A DNA stretch of 6,706 bases from Mariprofundaceae bacterium (GTDB taxonomy: Bacteria; Pseudomonadota; Zetaproteobacteria; Mariprofundales; Mariprofundaceae). Positions 1-5,845 of this stretch are shown here, piece after piece. The stretch spans positions 1 through 6,706 of the forward strand of contig JALUXN010000286.1 in NCBI GenBank assembly GCA_027018975.1, written 5' to 3'. How positions within the stretch are numbered: position 1 is the stretch's first letter; every line of letters starts with the position of its first letter. The translations under genes and the position numbers were made by a program. The notes under the pieces were generated by a model. That model searched no databases. It saw only the letters and a list, made by a program, of their open reading frames with translations, and was not told the DNA's origin.

Positions 1-4
1 CAAA

Positions 5-29
5 CCACCCCCGATTATCAGGGCGGTGG
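5..29 (+). other. GC-rich hairpin at the start of the window
   Basis: CCACCCCC (5-12) pairs with GGGCGGTGG (21-29) around an 8-base loop, with one bulged C. No T-run follows, so it is not a typical Rho-independent terminator. It could be the first hairpin of the rne leader or a leftover end of an upstream transcription unit; the window does not decide which. Confidence 0.4.
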
Positions 30-201
30 CGACATAGCACAGGGCTGTATGCCGGTAGCACGATAGCAGTGAACAGCGATGCTTCGATCGACAAGGGTTG
101 GAACGCATCAAGGACAAGGCTGATCCACCCGCATCGATGCACGCGATGGAATCATCCACCGCAGCCTCGCCAGCGAAACCGCGCCTCGCCATATCTGCGA
201 T

Positions 202-219
202 GGGGAGCGATCGCTGCCC
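202..219 (+). other. Leader hairpin containing AGCGATCGCT
   Basis: GGGGAGC (202-208) pairs with GCTGCCC (213-219) with one internal G-G mismatch and a GATC loop. The core AGCGATCGCT (206-215) is a perfect 10-base palindrome, so as DNA it could also be a protein-binding site. Together with the hairpin at 230-247, it lies inside the possible long-range stem 182-189/295-302. Confidence 0.4.
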
Positions 220-229
220 GAGATTACCA

Positions 230-247
230 CCGGCGTCTTATAGCCGG
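230..247 (+). other. Leader hairpin, second of an adjacent pair
   Basis: CCGGC (230-234) is exactly complementary to GCCGG (243-247) across an 8-base loop. It begins 10 bases after the hairpin at 202-219. Its distance from the rne start (about 90 bases) rules out direct masking of the start codon, so any role would be as an RNase E or regulator contact site, which is inference only. Confidence 0.35.
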
Positions 248-327
248 CAGCCTGCAGCAGCGATGCGTGTGGTTGATCTGCGTAAGTATCGTTTGCGAGG
301 CGGAGGCAGGCGCTATCCAAATGCCAC

Positions 328-331
328 AGGA
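328..331 (+). promoter_or_regulatory. Ribosome binding site favouring the rne start at 339
   Basis: AGGA sits 7 bases before the ATG at 339, a normal spacing. An in-frame ATG at 321 has a stronger GGAGG (302-306), but 14 bases away. Family alignment favours 339, because RNase E proteins begin within a few residues of the K-R-M-L-I-N-A motif. Confidence 0.55.
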
Positions 332-338
332 TGTAGGC

Positions 339-2654
339 ATGACCATAAAAAAACGCATGTTAATCAATGCAATACATGATGAAGAAAGCCGTGTTGCCAT
401 TATCGAGGGTGACTATCTCCAGGAGCTGGAGATCGAATCGGCGAATAAAGTTGTCACCAAAAGCAATATCTACAAAGGCAAAATCACCAAGATAGAGGGG
501 AGCCTGCAGGCCGCCTTTGTCGAGTATGGTGCGGCGCGCCAGGGCTTCCTGCCGATCGGTGAAATCCATCCCGATTACTGGAAAAACGGCGTCGATAAAA
601 GCGCCAACCCGCGCAATCTCTCCATTCAGAACATTTTGGAAGGGAAACAGGAGATTCTGGTGCAGGTGGTCAAAGAGGAGCGCGGCAACAAAGGCGCGGC
701 GCTGACCACCCATATCTCACTGGCCGGCCGCTATCTGGTGCTTAGCCCCAACACGCCTCGTGGCGGCATCTCGCGCAAACTCTCTGACGAGGCGCGGCGT
801 CATATGAAGCAGATTCTCAAACAGCTGGAAGTGCCCGATGAGATGGGGCTGATTATCCGCACCGCCGGCAAGGATCAGACCCTCGAGGCGTTGCAGCGCG
901 ACTATCAATATCTGCGCCGCCTCTGGGATGAGATTCGTATCAGCAGCGAACAGACATCTTCGCCGGCGCTCATCTATCTGGATGGCGATCTGGCCACGCG
1001 CGCCATTCGCGATCATTTCTCCGATGATATTGATGAGATTTGGGTCGATAATCACGAGGTCTATACGCGCACCAAATCATTTGTGCATGCCGTGCTGCCC
1101 GGCAAAGAGAAGCTGGTCAAACTCTATCGTGGCAAGAAACCGCTCTTTCGCCATTACGGCATTGAACCGCAGTGTGAGGAGCTGCACCAGCGTGAGATAC
1201 GGCTGCCGTCGGGCGGCTCGATTGTTCTCGATCCCACCGAGGCGTTGACCGCCATCGACATCAACTCCGGTCGTTCCACCAAGGGCAAACATATCGATGA
1301 CACGGCGCTGGCCACCAATCTCGAAGCAGCCGAAGAGATTGCCCGTCAACTACGCATCCGCGATATCGGCGGTTTGATTGTCATCGACTTCATCGATATG
1401 GCCAACCGCAAACATGGCCAGCAGGTCGAAGAGGTGCTGCGCAAAGCGTGCAAAGGCGACAAGGCGCGTATTCAGTTCGCCCGCATTTCGCGTTTCGGGC
1501 TGCTGGAGATGTCCCGTCAGCGGCTGCACCCCTCCATGCGTGAAACGACGACTCAGGAGTGCCCGCGCTGTCAGGGCAAGGGCTCTATCCGCACGGTTGA
1601 TTCCATGGCGCTGCAGATGCTCACCCGCATGGAGGATTGGGCGGAACGCGGCAAGAAGCCGACGCTGGTTGTGCAGGTACCATCCGATACCGGCGAATAT
1701 TTGATGAACCACAAACGCGATTACATCGCGCGCATTGAAGATGGCTATGAGGTGCAGATTACCCTGCAGATCCGTCCTGATCTCAATATCCCGCACTACC
1801 GCATCGAACGACAGTGGACGGAGAACAACCAGCAGCGTGTCGAGGTGCTGGAAGACACCGCCAAGCGGGTGAAACCACCGCGCGCCAGCCGCAAGATGAA
1901 ACCGATGAAGCCGATTGTCGGTATCCCGACACCGGTACCGCCGGCTGCAGCGGAATCGACACCTAGCAAAGCGGCTAAGAAGAAAGAGAACCCGATCAAG
2001 GCGATTATCAATCTGCTCATCGGCAAGAAGAAACCGGGCAGTGACACGACTGCAGCGGCTGCAGCACAGGGCGCAACAGAGCCTGCTAATTCGCAGAACG
2101 ACACAAATTCAAGCAGCGAGCAGAGCAAACCCTCGCGCCCGAAACGGCGTAGACGCAACAACCGCAACCGCAGAGGTGGTGGCCAGAACCAAGGTGGTCA
2201 ACAGTCAAGCGAGCAGAACAACGCCCAGCAGCGCGATAAGGCTGAACGTAACGAAGCCAACCAGGATCAAAGCAGTACCACGCAGGCCAATAACAGCAGC
2301 GAGGCGGCAAGCGGTGAAGTCAAAAAACGTCGCCGCAGACGCCGGCGCAGAAAGCCCGCCGCGCAGGGCAGTGGCAATCCACAAGAGCGCAGCGCTCAGG
2401 ATAGCACTGCAGAAAACGGCACGGCAGACAAACCAGCGCGTGAGCCTCGCGCCGAGCGTCACTCCCATGAATCAAATGACCATGCCTCGAAGAGTCGCGC
2501 ATCAAACAGCGGCGAATCAACGTCAAGCAAGCCAAAAGGCGACAGTGCACCGCGCCCAGCCAGCGAAGCGAGTCGTCAACATGGCGCTGCCAACAGCGGC
2601 GCAGCGGCGCTAGCGCAGCCGAAGCAACAGGCGGCCGATTCCGCAGGTGAGTAG
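339..2654 (+). CDS. rne: Ribonuclease E, endoribonuclease of mRNA decay and RNA processing
   Basis: RNase E cuts single-stranded, AU-rich RNA and starts most mRNA decay and much rRNA and tRNA processing, usually at the inner membrane. From 339 the protein is 771 residues. It opens with KKRMLINA, and an S1 RNA-binding domain lies at about 40-125 (NIYKGKITKIEGSLQAAFVEYG). The 5'-phosphate sensor region is GLIIRTAG (170-177). The DNase I-like catalytic part has the Mg-binding Asp307 (TAIDINS) and Asp350 (IVIDFID). The zinc-link cysteines are C408 and C411 (CPRC). These match E. coli D303, D346, C404 and C407 with a constant offset of 4. After about residue 505 the tail is low-complexity. It has a KKK-flanked amphipathic stretch (NPIKAIINLLIGKK, 551-564) like the membrane-targeting helix, and two Arg blocks (602-612, 662-672). 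The tail is about 265 residues, half that of E. coli. RNase G is unlikely because it lacks such a tail. A longer start at 321 cannot be excluded. Confidence 0.95.
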   Translation: MTIKKRMLINAIHDEESRVAIIEGDYLQELEIESANKVVTKSNIYKGKITKIEGSLQAAFVEYGAARQGFLPIGEIHPDYWKNGVDKSANPRNLSIQNILEGKQEILVQVVKEERGNKGAALTTHISLAGRYLVLSPNTPRGGISRKLSDEARRHMKQILKQLEVPDEMGLIIRTAGKDQTLEALQRDYQYLRRLWDEIRISSEQTSSPALIYLDGDLATRAIRDHFSDDIDEIWVDNHEVYTRTKSFVHAVLPGKEKLVKLYRGKKPLFRHYGIEPQCEELHQREIRLPSGGSIVLDPTEALTAIDINSGRSTKGKHIDDTALATNLEAAEEIARQLRIRDIGGLIVIDFIDMANRKHGQQVEEVLRKACKGDKARIQFARISRFGLLEMSRQRLHPSMRETTTQECPRCQGKGSIRTVDSMALQMLTRMEDWAERGKKPTLVVQVPSDTGEYLMNHKRDYIARIEDGYEVQITLQIRPDLNIPHYRIERQWTENNQQRVEVLEDTAKRVKPPRASRKMKPMKPIVGIPTPVPPAAAESTPSKAAKKKENPIKAIINLLIGKKKPGSDTTAAAAAQGATEPANSQNDTNSSSEQSKPSRPKRRRRNNRNRRGGGQNQGGQQSSEQNNAQQRDKAERNEANQDQSSTTQANNSSEAASGEVKKRRRRRRRRKPAAQGSGNPQERSAQDSTAENGTADKPAREPRAERHSHESNDHASKSRASNSGESTSSKPKGDSAPRPASEASRQHGAANSGAAALAQPKQQAADSAGE

Positions 2655-3624
2655 CAGTAAGCCGGCAGAGCAGCTGACATTCACCATTACTGCCGATGAC
2701 GATGGCAAACGGGTCGATGCTGCGCTTACGGCAGCAAGCGGCCTGAGCCGCAACCATCTGCAGCAGCTGATCAAAGATGGCCGACTCATCTCTCTCACCA
2801 CCAGTCATCCGCTTACGCAACCGTCGCGGCGGGTGGTTGAGGGGGAGCGGTATCGGCTGGAGATCCCAGCGCCAACTCCGCTCACCCTCACGCCGGAGAA
2901 TATCCCGCTCGATATTCTCTATGAGGATGATGACCTGATCGTCGTCAACAAGCCGGCCGGTATGGTGGTGCATCCCGCGCACGGTCATGATCACGGCACA
3001 CTGGTGCATGCGCTGCTCCATCACTGTACGCATCTATCCGGCATCAACGGCGCCGAGCGACCCGGTATTGTGCACCGGCTCGACAAAGAGACATCCGGCA
3101 GTCTCGTTGTCGCCAAGAGTGAGCAGGCGCACCGCCGCCTGAGTGAGATGTTCGCCCGCCATGATCTCAACCGCCAATATCTTGCTTGGTGCCGTGGTAA
3201 TCCCAACTGGCATCAGCGCACCATCGAAGCACCCATCGGACGCCATCCGCAGCAGCGCCAGAAAATGGCCATTCACCCGCAGGGGCGCATGGCGATCACC
3301 CACGCCGAGATCGAACAGCATCTCGGTCCATTCTGCCGTGTGCGGCTCACCCTGCACACCGGTCGCACCCACCAGATCCGCGTCCACCTCTCCGAGCAGC
3401 GCCTGCCGCTGATCGGCGACGCACTCTATGCGCGCAACTACAACCCCGGTGCCGACATTCCCGAACCGAGCCGCAGTGCGATTCAAGCCTGTCAACGGCA
3501 AGCGCTGCATGCTGTGCTACTGGCCTTTCGCCATCCAATCAGTGGAGAGCCACTCTCCTTCCATACACCGCTACCAGCCGATCTGCACCGTCTCGATCAA
3601 GCGCTGCAGCAGAATTATGGGTGA
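2647..3624 (+). CDS. rluD: RluD-type 23S rRNA pseudouridine synthase
   Basis: This enzyme isomerises uridines in 23S rRNA to pseudouridine; E. coli RluD acts on helix 69 (U1911, U1915, U1917). The product is 325 residues against 326 in E. coli. An S4-like RNA-binding domain lies at about 20-75. The catalytic motif HRLDKETSG has Asp146 as nucleophile. Further hallmarks are NKPAGMVVHP (101-110), RHPQQRQKMAIHPQG (199-213), RTHQIRVH (240-247), LIGDALY (255-261) and RQALHA (284-289). The RHP...MA.HP..., RQALHA and HPISG blocks resemble RluD much more than RluC. The start is GTG at 2647, overlapping the rne stop by 8 bases. No strong ribosome binding site is visible, so translation is probably coupled to rne. 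The S4 segment is unusual: the common V-x-V-N-G strand is replaced by RLISLTTSHP. Its exact uridine targets cannot be read from sequence, so RluC/RluD assignment rests on similarity. Confidence 0.88.
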   Translation: MSSSKPAEQLTFTITADDDGKRVDAALTAASGLSRNHLQQLIKDGRLISLTTSHPLTQPSRRVVEGERYRLEIPAPTPLTLTPENIPLDILYEDDDLIVVNKPAGMVVHPAHGHDHGTLVHALLHHCTHLSGINGAERPGIVHRLDKETSGSLVVAKSEQAHRRLSEMFARHDLNRQYLAWCRGNPNWHQRTIEAPIGRHPQQRQKMAIHPQGRMAITHAEIEQHLGPFCRVRLTLHTGRTHQIRVHLSEQRLPLIGDALYARNYNPGADIPEPSRSAIQACQRQALHAVLLAFRHPISGEPLSFHTPLPADLHRLDQALQQNYG

Positions 3625-4339
3625 CGCTGCCGTTATTGCGGCAGCGCAGTTGAATCGACTCGGATTTACCGCCTTTTTTACCCGTCGCGGTGACCGTTTT
3701 GACTTCTCCCCCGAGCAGCCGGAGTGTGACGAAAATTTGCGCCACCTTACCCGCATCACCGGCTGCCCGCAGCCGCATCAAGCGATTCAGACGCATCAGT
3801 GCGGAGCGCTCTGGTGTGCCGGTGACGGCTCTATGCATCGTGTGTCGGCCGATATTCTGTTGAGCGATGCCAAGCGGTGTGCGGTAGCTGTGCGCAGCGC
3901 CGACTGTCTGCCGATTCTGTTGGCGGATGTGCGTCTCCATCGTGTTGCCGCCATCCATGCCGGCTGGCGAGGTACGGCGGCAGCTGTCGCTTGCATTGCT
4001 GTGCGTGCGCTGCTTGCACGCGGTTCGCGCGTTGAAGATCTGTATGCTGCGATGGGGCCGTCTATCGGTCGCTGCTGTTTCCGTATCGATACAGCCACGG
4101 CGCAGGCTTTGTGTGCACACACTGCGGCGGCAGCGCAGTACATCCACCCTGCTGATGGCTCGCAATGTTATGCCGATCTTGCTGCCATCAACCGCCTGCA
4201 ACTGCGTTTGGCGGGCGTTGCCGGGCAGCAGATCGAACAGCTCGGTGACTGCACCTACTGCCATCCATCTGAGTTTTTCTCCTATCGCCGCGAAGGGGCG
4301 CAAGCCGGCCGCCACCTTGCCGTTGTCGCCACCCCTTGA
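3617..4339 (+). CDS. pgeF: PgeF/YfiH laccase-domain protein
   Basis: This is the YfiH/DUF152 family, formerly called polyphenol oxidase. E. coli PgeF removes misincorporated L-Ser from peptidoglycan precursors, and some homologues act on purine nucleosides. From ATG 3617 the product is 240 residues (E. coli 243). The three metal ligands are recognisable: His60 (in QTHQC), Cys97 (SADCLPI) and His114 (HAGWRG). Also present are GPSIG (147-151), the C-terminal CTYCHPSEFFSYRREG (212-227) and GRHLAVV. The ATG overlaps the rluD stop by 8 bases with no good Shine-Dalgarno, so coupled translation is likely. The frame stays open upstream to 3428, but that part lies inside rluD and matches nothing. The N-terminal segment is odd: the usual GGVSxGPYxSLNLG block is replaced by RRGDRFDFSPEQPECDENL, although the later DENLRHL corresponds to the family's ENR region. 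rluD-pgeF adjacency is common in proteobacteria and supports the call. Confidence 0.88.
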   Translation: MGDAAVIAAAQLNRLGFTAFFTRRGDRFDFSPEQPECDENLRHLTRITGCPQPHQAIQTHQCGALWCAGDGSMHRVSADILLSDAKRCAVAVRSADCLPILLADVRLHRVAAIHAGWRGTAAAVACIAVRALLARGSRVEDLYAAMGPSIGRCCFRIDTATAQALCAHTAAAAQYIHPADGSQCYADLAAINRLQLRLAGVAGQQIEQLGDCTYCHPSEFFSYRREGAQAGRHLAVVATP

Positions 4340-4346
4340 AGCACGT

Positions 4347-5093
4347 ATGGTTCGCGCCATGATAGCCCTGCGTATGCTTTTTACCCTCTCTCTAATGGCG
4401 CTGCTGTTGACCAGTTGCGCCAAGGATGAGCAAAAATTCGCCAACGAGCCGGAGAAGGAGTATCAGCAGGCCATCGCCGATCTGAAGGCGGGCAAATATG
4501 CCGATGTCGATCTGCATCTCTCCAAATTCAGTGCCAAATATCCATACAGCAAACATGCCACGCAGGCCGAGCTGTTGCGCATTTTTGCTGCCTATAAAAA
4601 CAAAGAGTTTGTGCTCTCTGAAACCCTGAGTAAGGAGTTCATCAATCACCACCCCTCCCACGCCAGTGTTGATTATGCCAAATATATGCTGGCGATGAGC
4701 TACTACCGCGAACGGCTGGCACCGGAAAAAGATCAGACCATGACCCACAACGCCATTGATGCCTTCGAGCGGCTGATCCGTGAGCATCCCAATAGCCAAT
4801 ATGCCGATGATGCCAAGTCGCATCTGCAACGCTTGGTGGATGCGCTGGCCAAGCATGAACTCACTGTCGGGAAGTTTTACTACGATAAGGCGCGCTATGT
4901 TGCCGCCAGCAATCGCTTTTTAGAGATTGTTAAATCCTACCAGACATCCGCCTCGATCGAGGAGGCGCTCTATTATCTGGCCAGCAGCTATCACCGTATG
5001 GGGCTGAAAAAAGATGCCCGCGAGATCGCGATTCTGCTGCAGCATAACTACCCTAAGAGCAGCTGGGCACCCAAGACCAACCCCTATCTGTAA
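4347..5093 (+). CDS. bamD: BamD, outer-membrane protein assembly lipoprotein
   Basis: BamD is the essential lipoprotein of the BAM complex that, with BamA, folds beta-barrel proteins into the outer membrane. From ATG 4347 it has 248 residues (E. coli 245). A lipoprotein signal ends in the lipobox LTSC with Cys24 as the lipidated residue. Ala at +2 does not signal inner-membrane retention. The rest is TPR-like helical repeats, with family signatures FSAKYPYSKHATQAEL (61-76), FINHHPSHASVDYAKYM (98-114), ERLIREHPNSQYADDA (141-156) and LAKHELTVGKFYY (167-179). ATGs at 4359 and 4374 are in frame. 4374 would give a very short signal (MLFTLSLMALLLTSC), while 4347 keeps Arg3 and Arg9 before the hydrophobic core. 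No start has a convincing ribosome binding site. The gene begins 7 bases after the pgeF stop, so it is probably co-transcribed. In E. coli bamD lies next to rluD-pgeF but points the other way. Confidence 0.92.
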   Translation: MVRAMIALRMLFTLSLMALLLTSCAKDEQKFANEPEKEYQQAIADLKAGKYADVDLHLSKFSAKYPYSKHATQAELLRIFAAYKNKEFVLSETLSKEFINHHPSHASVDYAKYMLAMSYYRERLAPEKDQTMTHNAIDAFERLIREHPNSQYADDAKSHLQRLVDALAKHELTVGKFYYDKARYVAASNRFLEIVKSYQTSASIEEALYYLASSYHRMGLKKDAREIAILLQHNYPKSSWAPKTNPYL

Positions 5094-5191
5094 CGCAGCG
5101 GATTCGTGTCTCCGCGCGCTCAGGAAGATGGCGAGTTAGAGATGATGGGATGCATGCTTCAAATGTAGCCATGGGCTTGTTACGCTTCGTT

Positions 5192-5215
5192 CACCCCGCC
5201 GGTTGGCACGGGGTG
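5192..5215. other. Strong GC-rich hairpin before yjbQ
   Basis: CACCCCG (5192-5198) is exactly complementary to CGGGGTG (5209-5215). The 10-base loop can alternatively extend the stem through GCC/GGC pairing. There is no T-run on either side, so a Rho-independent terminator is unlikely. The hairpin's right half is part of the tandem repeat. Confidence 0.5.
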
Positions 5216-5232
5216 GCCGGTTGGCGCCGGGG
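5199..5232 (+). repeat. Two-copy tandem repeat, 18-base period
   Basis: CCGGTTGGCACGGGG (5199-5213) is followed by CCGGTTGGCGCCGGGG (5217-5232). The first nine bases are identical, then A is replaced by GC, and the final CGGGG is shared. With only two copies this may be a local duplication or part of a dispersed repeat; the window cannot tell. Confidence 0.5.
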
Positions 5233-5245
5233 CTCGTATCAAACA

Positions 5246-5271
5246 GATAGTTATCTCCGAATGATGCTATC
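5246..5271. other. Interrupted inverted repeat upstream of yjbQ
   Basis: GATAG (5246-5250) pairs with CTATC (5267-5271), and ATC (5253-5255) pairs with GAT (5263-5265), separated by a small internal loop and closed by a 7-base loop. It lies about 90 bases before yjbQ. It could be an operator or an RNA hairpin; no regulator is identifiable from the sequence. Confidence 0.35.
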
Positions 5272-5350
5272 GGGGATCCACGTGATCGATGCGTCAGTGG
5301 CGTAGGAAAGCAGATGATTGCAGGCTGTTCACAACGGCTGAGGAACTTTC

Positions 5351-5355
5351 AAGGA
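5351..5355 (+). promoter_or_regulatory. Ribosome binding site of yjbQ
   Basis: AAGGA with 7 bases of spacing to the ATG at 5363 is the clearest Shine-Dalgarno in the window. It fixes the yjbQ start, which also agrees with the family N-terminus (M-W-x-Q). Confidence 0.8.
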
Positions 5356-5362
5356 TGGAATC

Positions 5363-5782
5363 ATGTGGGTTCAACATGAGATAACACTCAACGCTTATCC
5401 GAGAGGCTTCCATCTCATTACCAACGATATTATTCGGGCGACTCCTGAAATTAAACGCATCTCTGTGGGGCTGCTGCATATCTTTATCCAGCACACTTCA
5501 GCCTCTTTAACAATTAACGAAAACGCCGATCCGGATGTGCGTCACGATATGGAGGCGCATTTCAATCACTTTGTGCCAGCCAATCAGCCCTACTATCGAC
5601 ATCTACTGGAGGGTGCTGATGATATGCCTGCGCACATCAAGGCGTCGTTGCTCGGCAGCAGTGTAACGGTGCCGATTTGCAATGGGCGGTTGGCGCTCGG
5701 GACATGGCAGGGGATCTATCTGGGCGAGCACCGTGATCACGGTGGGGCGCGGACGGTGTTGGTGACCCTGCAGGGTGCGTGA
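5363..5782 (+). CDS. yjbQ: YjbQ family protein (UPF0047), thiamin-phosphate-synthase-like
   Basis: The product is 139 residues, close to E. coli YjbQ at 138, and matches it along its whole length: MWVQHEITLNAYPRGFHL at the start, HTSASLTINEN (44-54), DPDVRHDME (56-64), GADDMPAHIKASLLG (84-98), GTWQGIYLGEHRDHGG (113-128) and TLQG at the end. The family is a small cytosolic protein with conserved His and Glu residues. Some members show weak thiamin phosphate synthase activity and can rescue thiE mutants when overproduced; the main physiological role is unsettled. The start is well supported by the upstream AAGGA. The gene stands 269 bases from bamD and so probably has its own promoter. It may be co-transcribed with the glycosyltransferase-like gene 63 bases downstream. 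No thiamin biosynthesis gene is in the window to support a pathway link. Confidence 0.92.
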   Translation: MWVQHEITLNAYPRGFHLITNDIIRATPEIKRISVGLLHIFIQHTSASLTINENADPDVRHDMEAHFNHFVPANQPYYRHLLEGADDMPAHIKASLLGSSVTVPICNGRLALGTWQGIYLGEHRDHGGARTVLVTLQGA

Positions 5783-5845
5783 AGTCCAAATGATGCGCGG
5801 GTCGCACTTGACCGTTTTCACTTCAGTTTCCACCACCATCCAACG

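Larger units (their letters stand above)
1..338 (+). other. Gene-free, probably structured 5' leader of rne
   Basis: No recognisable protein is encoded here. The rne reading frame happens to stay open back to an ATG at 69, but the 90 extra residues (rich in Arg, His, Cys and Trp) have no counterpart in RNase E, whose conserved start is at 339. The stretch carries several inverted repeats: a hairpin at 5-29, perfect palindromes at 84-91 (TCGATCGA), 131-140 (GCATCGATGC) and 206-215 (AGCGATCGCT), and a hairpin at 230-247. CGCCTCGC at 182-189 is exactly complementary to GCGAGGCG at 295-302. In E. coli, rne has a roughly 360-base structured 5' untranslated region through which RNase E controls its own mRNA. 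The similar length and hairpin content here suggest the same arrangement by inference. I see no convincing sigma-70 promoter in the stretch, so transcription may begin at or before the window edge. Confidence 0.5.
5094..5362. other. Repeat-rich intergenic region between bamD and yjbQ
   Basis: I find no supportable gene here. It contains a small inverted repeat just after bamD (GCGGA 5098-5102 with TCCGC 5111-5115, no T-run, so at most a weak terminator), a strong hairpin with a tandem repeat (5192-5232) and a second hairpin (5246-5271). A 44-codon frame (5171-5305) crosses the repeats but has no ribosome binding site and no recognisable product. A promoter for yjbQ probably lies in this gap, but no clear -35/-10 pair stands out. 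Confidence 0.6.

Noticed and set aside
206..215. AGCGATCGCT considered as a HIP1-type genomic repeat
   Set aside because: Only one copy was noticed in the window and the genes do not look cyanobacterial; a palindrome inside the leader hairpin explains it better.
69..338. Upstream extension of the rne reading frame by 90 codons
   Set aside because: The encoded residues resemble no RNase E N-terminus, there is no ribosome binding site at 69, and family alignment plus AGGA spacing place the start at 339.
2320..3033. 237-codon open frame on the minus strand
   Set aside because: Antisense to the rne tail and rluD. It is Arg, Cys and His rich with no motif, as expected for a shadow frame.
3539..4444. 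301-codon open frame on the minus strand
   Set aside because: It lies antisense to pgeF and parts of rluD and bamD, all of which have clear family motifs; the product has no recognisable domain and reflects GC-rich codon composition.
5192..5215. Hairpin considered as a Rho-independent terminator for the rne-bamD operon
   Set aside because: No T-run follows on either strand, and it is about 100 bases past the bamD stop.
5171..5305. 44-codon plus-strand frame between bamD and yjbQ
   Set aside because: No ribosome binding site, no recognisable product, and the internal GW-containing repeat simply follows from the 18-base DNA repeat.
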